Source: Setophaga petechia
Lineage: Eukaryota; Chordata; Aves; Passeriformes; Parulidae
Length of the DNA: 64,000 nt
Direction of reading: 5' to 3'
Assembly: GCA_024362935.1 (NCBI GenBank)
Contig: JANCRA010000007.1
Location: 11,782,503 to 11,846,502, forward strand
Shown here: positions 41,820 to 54,400 of the stretch, one piece after another
Position numbering within the stretch: the first letter of the stretch is position 1
How the letters are laid out: every line of letters begins with the position of its first letter
Position numbers and translations under genes: made by a program
Notes under the pieces: generated by a model
Seen by the model: the letters and a program-made list of their open reading frames with translations, nothing else
Database searches by the model: none
What the model was told of the DNA's origin: nothing

Positions 41820-42080
41820 AGTTCACAACATCCCTTGTTATCATGTCTGAAGCCCATGGAACGTGTGCTGGTGCTGTTTTATCCCTCATTTAATTACTTG
41901 CTTTATGAGGACTACAACGCTGGTTTTAATGCTGATTTCTCAGGGAAATGTCAATACTGTATAATTTCTCTCTAATGATATTTGGGGGGAATAGTGCAAT
42001 TTTTTAATTAGTAAACGTGACTAATAATGCTGTGTTCTTGAAACCATTATGTCTGTAACTTAGGCTTGGCAGTGCTGTGG
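41820..42080. promoter_or_regulatory. Candidate conserved non-coding element
   Basis: A complex, non-repetitive sequence contains TTTAATTAC, TAATGCTGATTT, TTTTTTAATTAG and TGACTAATAATGC motifs. Its texture resembles vertebrate conserved enhancers. There is no coding potential. This is an appearance-based inference. Confidence 0.2.
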
Positions 42081-43290
42081 TGTATTACAAGCATATCCCC
42101 AAAATTTAGGGCTCCTTAACAATCTTACTGTCCCTGCAAGTATTTGCTTAAGCTGTACAAAGAAGCAGGCAGACATTTACCTGCCTTCTCCTGACTACTT
42201 GCTGAGTCACTTCCATCACCCTCCATCCTCCACTTAGTACCATGACCAACTTCATGACCTAAGTTTTTCTCAGTTAGGAACCTCTTGCTCAAGTTGTGGG
42301 GGAAAAAACCTCAGAAGAACAGACCAAAACCTGAGAACCTCCCCATAGACACACTCCTCCCCCTCAAACGACAGATCTATTTCTAGTGTCTTCATCCAGT
42401 GCTGGTGGCACAGCCAGAAGGCTGCAAGGTACAGTAGGAAGATAAGTTGGTTACACAAATTCAGTTTCTCTGAATGCTGAAGTAAAGAAAAGGAAGGGAC
42501 AAACAGAGACAAGACAGTCAAAAGCCTGCAAATTATTTAATCAGCAACCCAATGTAAGAGACTGATATTCTAAATTCTTGTTTTAAGCTGGCTCTCAGTG
42601 ATATCCATGGATACGAATATTTTCTATAGTCATCACAGCTGTGAAACTCTGGATAAACTTCTTTCATGCTTTTAGTAAAATTTTAAAATACCAAATTTCA
42701 TTTGAGATATCAAAAGAAAAATCATAGATAAAGTCCATCATGTAATTCATGAAAAAAACAATATAAGTTTCCTAATAGCACTTACCTGGGGACCTTGAGA
42801 GCTCACACAGTCAGAAGGACAACCCTTTCCAGTGATAATGTAGAAAAGAAGAAGCACCAAAAACAAATCATGAGGAAAGGACAACCTGCCTCCTAGATTA
42901 ACTACTGCCCAGGCACTTGCTAGCAAGGATTGATTTTCTTTTCACTTCATTTCAGTCTGTGAGGTTTTTTTACCTTGCACTGAAATTTCCCATGCATTCC
43001 CATCAAAGTGAAAAGGGAATGAGGAGATGTCCCAAGTTTATATGAACCCACAGAGATCCCAATGGCCCGGTGGGCCAAGAGAGCTCTCATCACTTCTCAT
43101 CACTCTCACCTGAGGACCAGGGGCAGGTGCTGTCCTCCAGCTGCTCCACATCCACCTGAGGCTGAGCCAGCCAAAAGGGCTGAAGTATTTCTTAGCATGC
43201 CTCTCCTTTGAGGGCAAATGCATTTCTGTTCCTGCAGAAACAAACTCCTCTACACCTCACCAGATCAGGAGCAGCATTTTGTGTTTTGGC

Positions 43291-43332
43291 AACACATCCC
43301 CACATCTTCTCAAAAGGATGTGGGGATGTGTT
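43291..43332. repeat. Perfect 16-bp inverted repeat with 10-nt loop
   Basis: The arm AACACATCCCCACATC at 43291-43306 is the exact reverse complement of 43317-43332. The loop is TTCTCAAAAG. The stem is too short for a typical animal microRNA precursor unless imperfect pairing extends it, and the bases just outside do not pair well. It may be a chance or templated-mutation palindrome, or a remnant of a small transposon. Confidence 0.9.
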
Positions 43333-44292
43333 CCTGTTGTGGGACAGACAGGACCCAAACTTAGACTCTTAATTAGGCTGGGCTGCAGCATTGCATTTGT
43401 CTACTATATTTAACACACATAAAAAGTATTCAGCAATTGATCATTCTTGTTGATAACCATATTCAGAGGCTTATTTTTCTTAGAAGCTCTAATCAAGAAC
43501 TGTTGAGAAGGATTTTATCAAATAACATTGAAAGAAAGATTGTTCAAAAATGACTGATTTTGGATGCCTCAATTTTTTGCCTAAGTTCATTTGGAAAGAA
43601 TTGTTCTGCAGAGCACTAGCAAATTTAAAACCTTGTAAAATATCTCTAACACAATAAGACAATACAAAATTATTCATCATGTTTGAAAAGTTGGGCTGTG
43701 ACATGTTACAAATCAAGATTGTGCTTGAAATTGAGATACAAATATACGAACTGCAGAGTGCTGCCAAGATGATCAACCCTGTCTGCTCTATTTCTTGGAA
43801 GGGCAGACAATCACCCTGGTCCATAAATGGCTACTGTTTCTATAAAACAAGTCAATTCTGTCTTGCTCTCTGGCTTTAATTTTAAAGGCATAACTCCACA
43901 GGCAAGCCAAATAACCAAATGCTATTAAAATACTTGTTTTTACAGAAGTTGCTGTCTGCTGGTCTTCTAAGCAGAAGGATGATGAGAAAGTGGATTCACT
44001 GACATTTCAGAACTCAGGCCTTTTGCAGTGACAGGGACACACTAGTTAAGGAGGATTTTATGCCTGTTCCAATTTTATTGTGATCTGAAACATTGGCTGT
44101 GTCTGCCAAATCCTGAGAAAGGTTTAATTGTGAATGTCCAGAAGAAAACTGAATGCAACCTACTTGACTCCATGCCAGTCAAAACTACCCTCATTACAGA
44201 TATATAGGATGAGTTACAAACCCTTGTCAAATCCTGGCAGAGTACTGCAGCAGGAGGTTCCCTATCTCATATGAAGAAAGGTTTTATTCTAG

Positions 44293-44320
44293 TATAAATA
44301 TATATATACATATATTTTTA
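44293..44320. repeat. TA-rich microsatellite
   Basis: An impure alternating T/A run (TATAAATATATATATACATA and onward) is a likely length-variable site. Confidence 0.75.
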
Positions 44321-45970
44321 AAGCCAATAGAAGGGGATGATATCAGTTACTTAAAGATCTCCTATTATACCTAGAACAAATGGGAAAGAAATTGATCTGG
44401 CTTTCCTCCTTCAACTTTGGCCCATCAGGAGTTTCCTGACTCCAGCACCATGATTTATAGATGATCATCTAGTGAGCCCCCAAACTTATGAGCTGGGCTT
44501 AACAAATATCAGAGCTAATATACACTCATTTGCTTCAGGGTTTGCAGCTTGCCTCAACACTGAGCTCAGTGCCTTCAGATCTCTGAGCACAAGAAGAACA
44601 CTTCCGTGTCTGCTTGCAGCAGGAATATGCAAAGTGAAAGATTTCACTCACATCTGTGTGAATAACAGTATTTAGACTATAGTCTCATTCTCAGATCCTG
44701 TACTCTAGGTTCAAAAGGAAAGAAATTAGTTATTCTGAACCTCTGAGAGAGTCAGTTTTTCAAAGCACTTCCCTTTAGAACAGTTTTAATGAGATTTTAA
44801 TTGCACTTTTCTTCCTCAGGCAGCACATACCTTTTCACAAACTGTTTGTGTAGCATTAAATATATCCTCCCAGCAAGCAAATATTTGGTACCTAACATCT
44901 TGCATGAAAGTATTTAGTGTTTGACTTGAAGTTCTTCCATCATTACCCTTTTGCTGTGGTGGTCTTCCACTGTTATTCAGCCCATCATGTAGCAAAAAAT
45001 CTTTCCAATTATGTCTCCAGCCCTCATCCAACTGCCTCGTTCTACAGGTTGTGGAAACACTGTGTTCATGGCAAGGCAACATTACAGTTTTCCCAGGGTA
45101 CCAAGGGGAAAACTGTCCCTGTCACCCTACACAGCTGATTGGAAGCTTCAAAACAGTACTTGAGATGTGCATTGGCTGTGTGCTAGTGTTCTGAATGGGG
45201 CTGAATTTTTCTCTGGTAGGACAAGAGGACTAGACAATATGAAGGGGAGAAAATCCTCTAAAACATCATTCCCATGAGGGGAATTAATTAAAGCTGGGGG
45301 TCATATTCTCTAAAAATCAAAACACCCAAGTTATGGACTAGACTGTGGAAAAGGCTTGCATTTACTTTTACTTCAGAGGACATGTTGTGATGACCACCAA
45401 ACCTCAGACCACATTTTTACCTCTAAAAGCTCTACTTTCTATACCTTGAAGAGTGCCCAGATTATCCTCTGGAGCTTGCATGTTCCATCCTTTTGGATGG
45501 AGATAATCAAGTAAGCTCAGCCTTAGTTGTTTCCAGCTCATGTTAGATGAGGGATACCACTGCAATAATCTAGTCTGGACTCCTGGCAGAAGGCATTTTG
45601 AGATTCAGGTACACAGGCCATTGTCAGCATTGCTGACTGCTCAATTATGAACTATCATTGAGAGATGAGAACAAAAAAGAAGGTGGAGAAAGGCTTATAA
45701 AATACTTTCAGGAACAACAGGAAAAGCTGTGCAGGCAGCTCAGGTTTTAGTGAAGTCAACCAAAGGTCTACAAATTTCTCTAATAAGCAAGTGAGTACCA
45801 TGTTTTAAAAACAAATGTTTGTGCTTGAAATTTAGCTACCATTCATGAATTTGATTCTAAATTGGTTTGGTATTTAGAGAAAACCTTCTTCTCATACACA
45901 TTTGTGGCACTATTTTACTCAGACTGGATTATTTCTGGAAGCCAAATCTAGCCAGTTTTTATTCAAAGAC

Positions 45971-45998
45971 TTCAGAAATTTTCCTTCAGAAATTTTCC
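45971..45998. repeat. Exact 14-bp tandem duplication
   Basis: The unit TTCAGAAATTTTCC occurs twice in direct succession with no differences. Confidence 0.9.
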
Positions 45999-47000
45999 TT
46001 TCAAAAACATCTATATTTGGAGACCTTGTACTGCATGTCACTGAAAGCATATTTGCTGGTAAGCAACCATATGTAACAGATGTATTTTACAAGATTATTT
46101 TCCTTGTTATTCTTTTAGCAAAAATGTTAGAGATCCATTATCTCTTGGAAAACTTTTTTTTCCTTAATGAGTTATATTTTACAAGCTTCCTAATACTTCA
46201 CACATGTTTGACTGGCCAACAGCTTGCAACCAGATACCTGGAGTTGCCCTTGGGAGTCATTTATTCAAGGACAGCTCAGTTCAGGCTTCTCACTTACAGA
46301 TGTTAATGTAAGATGAGCTGTGTTACATTAATGCGTAAACAGCTACCTTAATAGCAGTCAGAAAACCTCAGCAGGTAAGTCAAAAGTCCAGAGTAAAATT
46401 CCAGCCATAAAATCTACAGAAACAAGATGAATTTGCAGTAACATGGTGCTGAATGCCCAGCACTGTGGCTAAATGAGCTTACACTCTGCAATCCAACACC
46501 AATGCCTAGCACTGTGCTCACACTTTCTGCCTTCAACATCACCACATTTTCTCTGACAGTATAAAATTTTCATACTATTTTTCCACTGACTTGTTTTTCT
46601 TCTCTGCATCTTATACAGGTCTAACTCTTCTGCCAATTAAGTCGATGGGATTTTCACAGTTAACCCACATTGAAGAAATACTGGCTTTAGGCTTATTGAG
46701 TTACAATTTCCACACAAGTAACACTAGAGAGGTGGTTTTTTCACTTCACACGTGATAAAGACCTTTTAAGGAATATGAGTGAACAGATAAAGCAACTAAA
46801 CACAATACAGAGATCAAAAACCTCAAAAATAATTATTAAGTAACATCCAAACTTGTATTGTGAGCAGTGCAGTTTCATAAACAATAATGACTCTTATCCA
46901 GAAAATGAATGCTATATGAACACATACGGAAGCATTTTATATCTATTACAGTGATGAAAGATGATGACTTGAAACCAACTTAGAGTGGTTTCATTTAAAA

Positions 47001-47024
47001 CACTATTAAAATCACTATTAAAAT
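47001..47024. repeat. Exact 12-bp tandem duplication
   Basis: The unit CACTATTAAAAT occurs twice in direct succession and is followed by the start of a third copy. Confidence 0.88.
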
Positions 47025-50000
47025 CACTTTGTCCAGCAGGTGTTTCTAAAACCTTTAGTTCATTAGGCATGCAAAACCCCCAAAGATCCCTCTAGCATGA
47101 AACTGTATTTTGCTTGGTGCTGCTAGGACTGCTACAAGATAAATGGCTTTTGAGGATACGGATTTGAAGTATTACAAATTACTTTTCAACTGCATATCAG
47201 TGCCATTTTATTGATAATGAGGGATTTGCTGACTATTTACAACTGACATTTTGAGAAGCTGCTCTGTAATCCAAAATGATCTCCTACTCTACAGCATTCA
47301 TTTTTAAACTAGGATCCAGAGGGAAAAAAGTAGGCAATTGGCACAATATGACATTTTGATGTATTCTGAACAGTTTTTAAAGGACTTAACATCCAAAATA
47401 TCAGAATAGATTAAAAAATACATAAAGACATTTTCATTAGAGATTATCTCTTTTCAAAAAGTTCAGATGCTTTTATATGAAGCACAGGAGTTCAGACCCT
47501 CATCTGAAAGTGTTTCATGGAATTGAGGTCTTTGGGATGCATCAAGGTGGTCTTTTGAGACTTCTCATTCTTTTTATAGCTTCTTGTAACAGGTTGTAAA
47601 AGGAAGATAAAGGCAGACTTGCACGGAGTTTCAGGACTTTTGGATCAGGCAGGCACTCACAGAGCATCCTTTTAGCACTCAGATCAAAACTAGTAAGAAC
47701 CAGGAACTTTATGAGGCCCTAAAGGGAGAATGGAAGTAGAAGCACTGAACTATTCTTAAACTTCAAGAGAGTTCTGTTATGGTTACCTATAAAACCAGAA
47801 TGAATTCAGTTTGCCTGAAATAGTTTTGTTTTCTTTAACTAAATGGTTAATCCGAGGTTTTCTTTTCTTCTATTCTACAATAACTTTTCTGTAATAACTG
47901 TTCTGGCACCTTTGCCAAAGGAATGTGTTTTGCACAGTTTAATGGTGCACGGAAGTGACAACTCACTGACAAACACTAGATTGTAACAAACAAAAAAAAA
48001 GGAGAAAAGAAAAGGCAGGAGATGGGAATCTATGTCTCTGAAAGAAGCAAAGTGGCAGAAGATCCTGAACCTCTAAAACTGAGCAACAAGAAAAATGAAG
48101 TAAAAATAATGAAGAAATAGTGAGGCAGCCCACAGGCTTTGTGCTACAATTATTAGCTGTTTATTGTCCTAGAAGACATGACCCATTCCTTATATCCTTA
48201 TGATTAATATTGATAAGGAACTCCTAATCTGTGTCAAAATATATTGACAGGAGCTGCCAGAAATTTCTGTGCCTCAACATAGCTCAAAATTTATTTTTTT
48301 TATGACTATATTGAATCACAATTTTTCCAGTATGTTAAACATACATTGTACATACACAGCTATGTAGAATATTTGAGACTTCTCAGTTTGTCCATTTCTA
48401 TTGTGATGTCAAAATGTGAATTTTAGAGCCTAGCTCTGGACAGGCAACTAAGCCCTTTGGCTTGGGGTTGGTTTTTTAACATAGTGTTGTGTAACAACGT
48501 GCATAGTACTTTAGAAAGAGAAAGAATACAGGAAAACCAAGTTGTTGATTTCCACCACAAACTCCCTGCCTGAAAGGAAAGCTCTCCATAAAGGAAGTTA
48601 ATAACCCTGGTCTGCCTGCCTTCCTGAGACAGGACATCACTCAGATGCCGGTACAAATTCATTGTCTATACATGTATCTATTGCAATATTTATTCATTTT
48701 CCTGCTGTCAGCAGTGACAAATAGTTTCCTTGCATTCTTTAGTTAGAAATGGGCTGCTTTTTCTTTTTCTTATATACCTCTCAACACCTCAGCCATGTCC
48801 ATAGCTGTTACAGAACTCAAAGCAAAGGCATTTTATTAGACATGCAGCAACAACAATCACTGTAAAATATCAAGCTTTAAGAAGAAATTTCATGAAGCCT
48901 TCAACAAATCCTCTCATATCCCATCACAGGTTTTCTTTTTTTAAATAAAACAAAAGCAAAAGCACTGGCAACAACCTCAACAAAACAGCAAAATCAGTAA
49001 CTCTCCTATTGCTCTATGACTATACATAAAGAAGTTAGTGCAAATAGTGCAAAAATAAAAGATGGGCAAGAATTTCAAGTTGGGGTATGTAAAATATTTT
49101 TCAGCCTTTTCAATGGAATTTTTGCCCATATTCACACACAACAATGTCCAGCATCTAAACTGTAGTTTAAAACTAGCAGTTAAAAAAAAAAGGTGTACAG
49201 CAAAAGCTCCACTGAACAATGAGCTCCAGGAATGACAGTCTGAAAGACATTCATAAAGATAAAAGGGCAGATCTGTTAGTTGGACCAATAAATTAGACAG
49301 CTATGGTCCTCCAGAGGGTGCAGTGACAAGGAAAGGAATGAAAGTCCAGATGCTGAAAGATTAAAGAAAATTAAGTGAATTCCATGAAAATCCAGGAGAC
49401 ACCATCCTAAAATTTTAGTACAAACATGACTTCCAAAGACCCCTAAAGCCCCAAATTATTCTAAAATGCCACAATTTATGCATGCTGAGTCAAAAACATC
49501 TTCCTTTCTTTCGTATCACAAAAGTTCTTTACCTGAATTTTGTGGTGTGTAGAATGAGGACAGGAGAGTCTTCACCTTTTATTTGCTTCTTCTCATCAAA
49601 TACAGTTACAGTGCCATAAGTCTACACTTTATTTTCTCTATTGGGCTCCTTGGTTTGTTAAAAATTAACCTACCATAAAAAATACTCACAAAATATTAAA
49701 TAAGCATAAACATATCAGTTGAACTACTTAAGAAAGCATTAAATTTGTTTAGATATTCTCCAGCTTGTTCTGTGGTAAAAGGATGCACAGAGATTACTTC
49801 AGACAAAGAAATCAAAACAGAATAATTTCATTGTGAAAACCAGGCAACATTGCATTCTTGATAGCCATTTACACTCCCTTTTATACAAAAGCTTTATTGC
49901 ATTACATTTCTGAGCATTATTTCAGTATGTGTTAAATAGTTTTTGAAGGTTTAGAGACTGTATCAAAGCACATCAAATCAACCAGAACACAGCTGTTTGC

Positions 50001-50839
50001 CACTCTACTCTCTAGCACAATCCTATTTTGACATTTCTTATTTTGGATATTTCTAAGTCTTCAGACAGTTTTCCCTCTCCTGTATCTGAAATTGTGTTTA
50101 GTGCTGTCTGGAGCAAGGTGGTAGTAATAATAGTTAAATTTACAGTTTCAGAGAATGATATAGTTTACTTCATCAAATAGGAACAGTTCCATTAAGGGAA
50201 ACACAAACTGCCCTGATCATGTGTGCCCCAGCTGTGACTGTGAAGATGAGAAGGCAGGTTTATTTTCTTTTGCATTCAAGGCTTGACCCAAGACCCAATG
50301 GAATAATTGGAAAACATTCACATTTTTGTAAACATCCTTGATATTTAACTGATATGTGATTTATGTTCAGTGGTTCACGGAGATCCAAACACGTTGGAAA
50401 ATTTTTCTTTTAGATTTGCTTTACATCAGATTCAAACTTAGGACTTGGTTAACAAATCAGGGCAGTGAACAATGACCTCCTCAGCAATCCCTGGCGGTGA
50501 TTTTCCTCTTTCAGCAATCAGCTGGTACCATTCCTGCGTTCCACCCCTGTTACATTGGCAATTCAGGGAAGCTAAGCCAAACTAGAGCAAAAAAAGGCAC
50601 CTTACCTACTGGTTTGCCTCCATCGTGTAAGTATTACTGGAGAAGAGGGCTCCTTCCCTTGTCTTGGGGACAAAAGGGCAGCTTCCTTCCCTGGAGCTTC
50701 CCAACGTTCAGCAGGTGAAGAGTCCTAAAACCAGGACAAAAGCCAGGACAGTTTGGCATTTCCTGTCAGTTTCATCCTGTCCATTTGTAAATTACCAGCT
50801 CTGCTCAACCTGAAAGGAATCAGCCCATGGAGCACGGTT

Positions 50840-51470
50840 TTATCACGCCTGTATTTCGGGGGCTGCTTTGGGTAGGGCTCGGGAAACAGGAGGATTTGGG
50901 CTGAGGAAAACTGCTCGGAAAACTGCTGGAGCAAAGCTGCGAGATCGGGCCCTCAGGCCCGAGCCCTCCTTGCGGAGCGCTGCCGTGTGGGACCGCTCCA
51001 TCCCACACGCTCCTTCTCCAAGGCTGCAGCCGCATCTGCGGCAGAACCTCAGGACGCGACACGAGCCCTCACGGGCCATGGACGGGTCAGGCTGGCAGGG
51101 CCCGCAGGGCACAGCAGTACCAGAGCCCGGAAGGCTGCAGGCTGTGCCGGCTGAGGGAGGCCCCGCAGCCGCTCACACGCTCCCTGCCACAGCGCCCGGA
51201 GAGCAGCCGCAGCCGGGACACGGACGGAGCGCCCCGAGCCGGAGACATACAGCAAAGCCAGGCAAACGAATCCTGACCGCTTCAAGCGGGCTCAAATCCA
51301 TCCAGTGAATTTTACCCCAGGAAAAGCGAGATGTGCTGTTTGACTGACGCTTGTCTCGAATATTCTCCGCGGGGCGGCCTCAGTGCCGCCCGTCCCCCCT
51401 CGCGGACCCGGCTCCGGGGTAGCTTTGCGCTTAGAGCGATGGGTGGGACTGTTCTGAGAACAATACAGCT
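50840..51470. promoter_or_regulatory. CpG island, putative promoter of an unannotated transcript
   Basis: About 600 bp rich in G+C and in unmutated CpG dinucleotides stands out from AT-rich, CpG-poor surroundings. The densest parts are 50940-51060 and 51150-51420. Such islands in vertebrates usually mark promoters. No recognisable protein exon lies inside. The open frames here, up to 146 codons at 50868-51308, are expected from stop-poor GC-rich DNA. Candidate splice donors flank it on both strands: GGTAATTAC near 51529 on plus, and GTAGGTAAGGTG near 50602-50613 on minus. Transcription direction is therefore open. It lies about 8 kb beyond the 3' end of the SH2D4B-like gene. A non-coding RNA promoter or orphan island is the likely reading. 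Confidence 0.75.
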
Positions 51471-54400
51471 CCCACTGTAGTTTTCAAGAAGGGAACTCTA
51501 TTCGTGACCTCGTACTTCCCCGTGCCTGGGTAATTACTGCTTTACCCTGGAGATTTTTAAACCATTTCAGATTCTCCCTGAATCACCACATGCAGGAGTT
51601 AATGCATTCCCTCCTACACTGCTACAGCATTTATAAGGATCTGGCTGTCAGCTTCAAGCCCCACATTTTCCTACTGTCTGTAACAGTACAGTTCATTAAT
51701 GCCTTCAATCGTTATTACAGATGATTACAAAGATGCCACCATTCTGCAGAAACAAAGTTATCAAAGAAAAAAATCTGAAAAACTATTATCTGTTGAGACT
51801 TTGAGAACTTCACTTGGTATTAAAACAGGTAAAGTAACATAATTCAGTCTCAAGAAGGCTCTCTATTCCATTAAAATTTCATTGATTTGCTGCTGATAGA
51901 AAATGAACCACAAGAGACATTGATGAAAAAGCTTTATAAAGGGATATGACAAGTGATCATCAATTACTGCAGTGTAACTTGAATTGAACTTTAGCACGGT
52001 GGGCAGGTGCAGACCCAGGATTACAAAGAGCATCTTAGCCAGCAGCCAGTTTTCTCCTTCGTTGTTTTGAATTTGCTTCGTTATTAATAGGTCTGGGGCA
52101 GGAAAAAAGATTTTAAAAAAAGAACCCCGGTGCCTCTTAATTTATCACCTTTATCTGTAGCCCAAAGTAAAAGCATCCAAGACTTCTCAAAGTGCCTCGA
52201 CTGTCTCCTTGGCAGACTGAGTATTTTTAGCCCACTGGATGTGAACTGCTCCTGAGAACAGATGGGTTAGCACTCCAAGAGCTTCATGGCTCTACGTGCA
52301 CTGCTGTAGAACAGAATGAATAAAAAATGACCTGGCTGTGAAATCCTTACTCCCCACTTCCATCTCATTGACTTCTACAAATTGTGTACATGTCTCCTCC
52401 CCAACAGGAAACAACATGTGCCAGTTTCACAATGCCTCCTTGTTTCCCCATTACAAACTGCTTCTTATCTAGGGTGGGGAAGGGGAAGTTGTGGTTTTTT
52501 TCCTTCCATAGTAATATTTCAAAGTTTCACAAGTTTTCTCACTCTCTCCTGATCCTGCCTTCTCAAATAATCAGTGGTCTTTGGCAGAGGAGCTGATACA
52601 ACTCTGAAGTGCTTGTTTCTAGCCCAGCCGGAGGAGAACAACTGGAATCCAAGCTACTCATTTTTGCTACACCACCACAGCTGTTCTGTGGGATGTTTCA
52701 GCTTTGCAAGGAGCTGGTACATTGCAAATGTTTCCATTTGGTATTTGAATGTGTAGTCTGAACTTTGTACTTCTTAATCACAAACTTACATCCAGGGGGA
52801 GATTTCTATTGTGATGGATCACAATGACAACTTGGAAAATTAGATACTTTTTTTTCTACAAATGTTCATGAATAGGCTTGGTCTTTTACATAAGCACTGA
52901 TAGAATTAGCCTTTGCAGAGAAACTGGAAGAGTAGGTCTAATTTCCTTTTTGTTATTTATTATTCAATTTAAATTAATTACTTTTTGATGCTCAGACTTT
53001 TTAGCAGTGTATAAATATAAATCATACTCTAAGGACCCAAGCATGTAACACAATATATTCAAAACTGTGGACAAAATGCATCCATACTTTTTTTTCTAAA
53101 CTCACTTTCCTAGCTTCATTTTTTTCTGGAGAAAATTATCTGGGGTCTTATTTAAACCTTCACAAATTTATTTCAGTCATCAGATCAGATATTTAATGGG
53201 CCTGACATTTTGAGTAACTGTTCCCTGGGTATTTTAATTCTCCCTTAAAAGGAAACTAGCATTAAGGGAGAGAATGGATACCTAATGAAATGTCAGAAAC
53301 ATTGAATATCTGCATTGAATTTGGAGCATAATGTAGCACATTTTCTTTCAGAGATTAATAAAAATATAAATTTTTTCTGTGTTAAATTTGAGCACATTTT
53401 TCATATTTTCTGCAATTAAAAATACCCTTAGATAATTTTATTCTTTTTTTATTTTTTACTCTAAGGAGATGAAACAATTTTATGAAGCTTGGCATTTTGA
53501 AAACAGAACATTTCTCCATTAAATAGTGTCAATGGAAGATTTTACAGTAGCTCTGGGGAAAGGGAAAAGTGATTTTAACAGGCAGCCCTGATAAAAAATT
53601 TTCATATTTATCAACTAAGGATTGCCACATGAACTCCAGCAAATGATGTGGGAGCTCAGCTTTGGAATTCAGTGAATATTTTTTGTCCCATAGAATGGTT
53701 TGCTTGCCTAAATCTGTCTCTACTGCTTTCTTATTTAAAAATCAGATTCCAATATATCTTATAGACTACTGAAATTCAAAATAAGTGAAGTAGCATTATG
53801 TGAGTACAGCATATAATAGGTAGCAAAATATTGTCTAGAAGGCAGACCAGAAATTATGCATTGCAGTTAGAATTTTATTTTTTTCTTGGATTCCTTGAGA
53901 GAAAATGTCAACAGTAAAAATTATAATGAAACATATACTTTAACACTTCTTCATTACATTGGATTTGAATGACTTCCTAAAAAGATATTTCACATTATCA
54001 TCTGGCTATCATGAGCAAAAAGACTTTGATAATCAAGAACAGACATATGTGCAACAGGCTGGCTATCTCACTAATTACAGTGCAGTGTTCACTGTACAGC
54101 TCTCAGAAATGACTTGCTGTAGTCCATTATTAAGATTAAATTCCTAGATGGGAAGATATTTTCTTGTTTACAATGCTGACATTTCCTACAGGAGAACAGA
54201 ATAACCAGGGATACCTTTATTCTTCACTAAGTCTTTAAGTGCTGTGAAAATTACACTGGCAAACTCATCATATTTCACATGGTAAGCAGTACATGGTTTC
54301 TACATTTGTAAATCCTGATATGCATTATGCATTTTACAATTTTCTGCCCCAAATAAACTACAAGAATACTTAGTAAATTTTATCTAAGACAACTATGTCT

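Larger units (their letters stand above)
30736..50839. other. Intergenic sequence, no gene supported
   Basis: About 20 kb of AT-rich DNA with short duplications, one perfect hairpin and one microsatellite, listed separately. Minus-strand frames at 34730-35095 and 42270-42521 are the longest readable ones but match no family I know. No splice-consistent exon chain was found. Confidence 0.6.

Noticed and set aside
42270..42521. 83-codon minus-strand frame that reads like protein
   Set aside because: I could not place it in any family, and no acceptor/donor pair in phase was found.
44816..45082. 88-codon minus-strand frame, considered as a transposon fragment
   Set aside because: No known motif, no terminal repeats, and the opposite strand is also open over most of it.
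50868..51308. 146-codon plus-strand open frame in the CpG island
   Set aside because: GC-rich DNA has few stop codons. The composition (Arg, Pro, Ala, Gly) is as expected by chance, several overlapping frames on both strands are equally open, and no domain is visible.
53689..53702. CATAGAATGGTTTG, matching the end of reverse-oriented CR1 elements
   Set aside because: The match is only about 14 bp with no flanking CR1 sequence, so it is too short to call.
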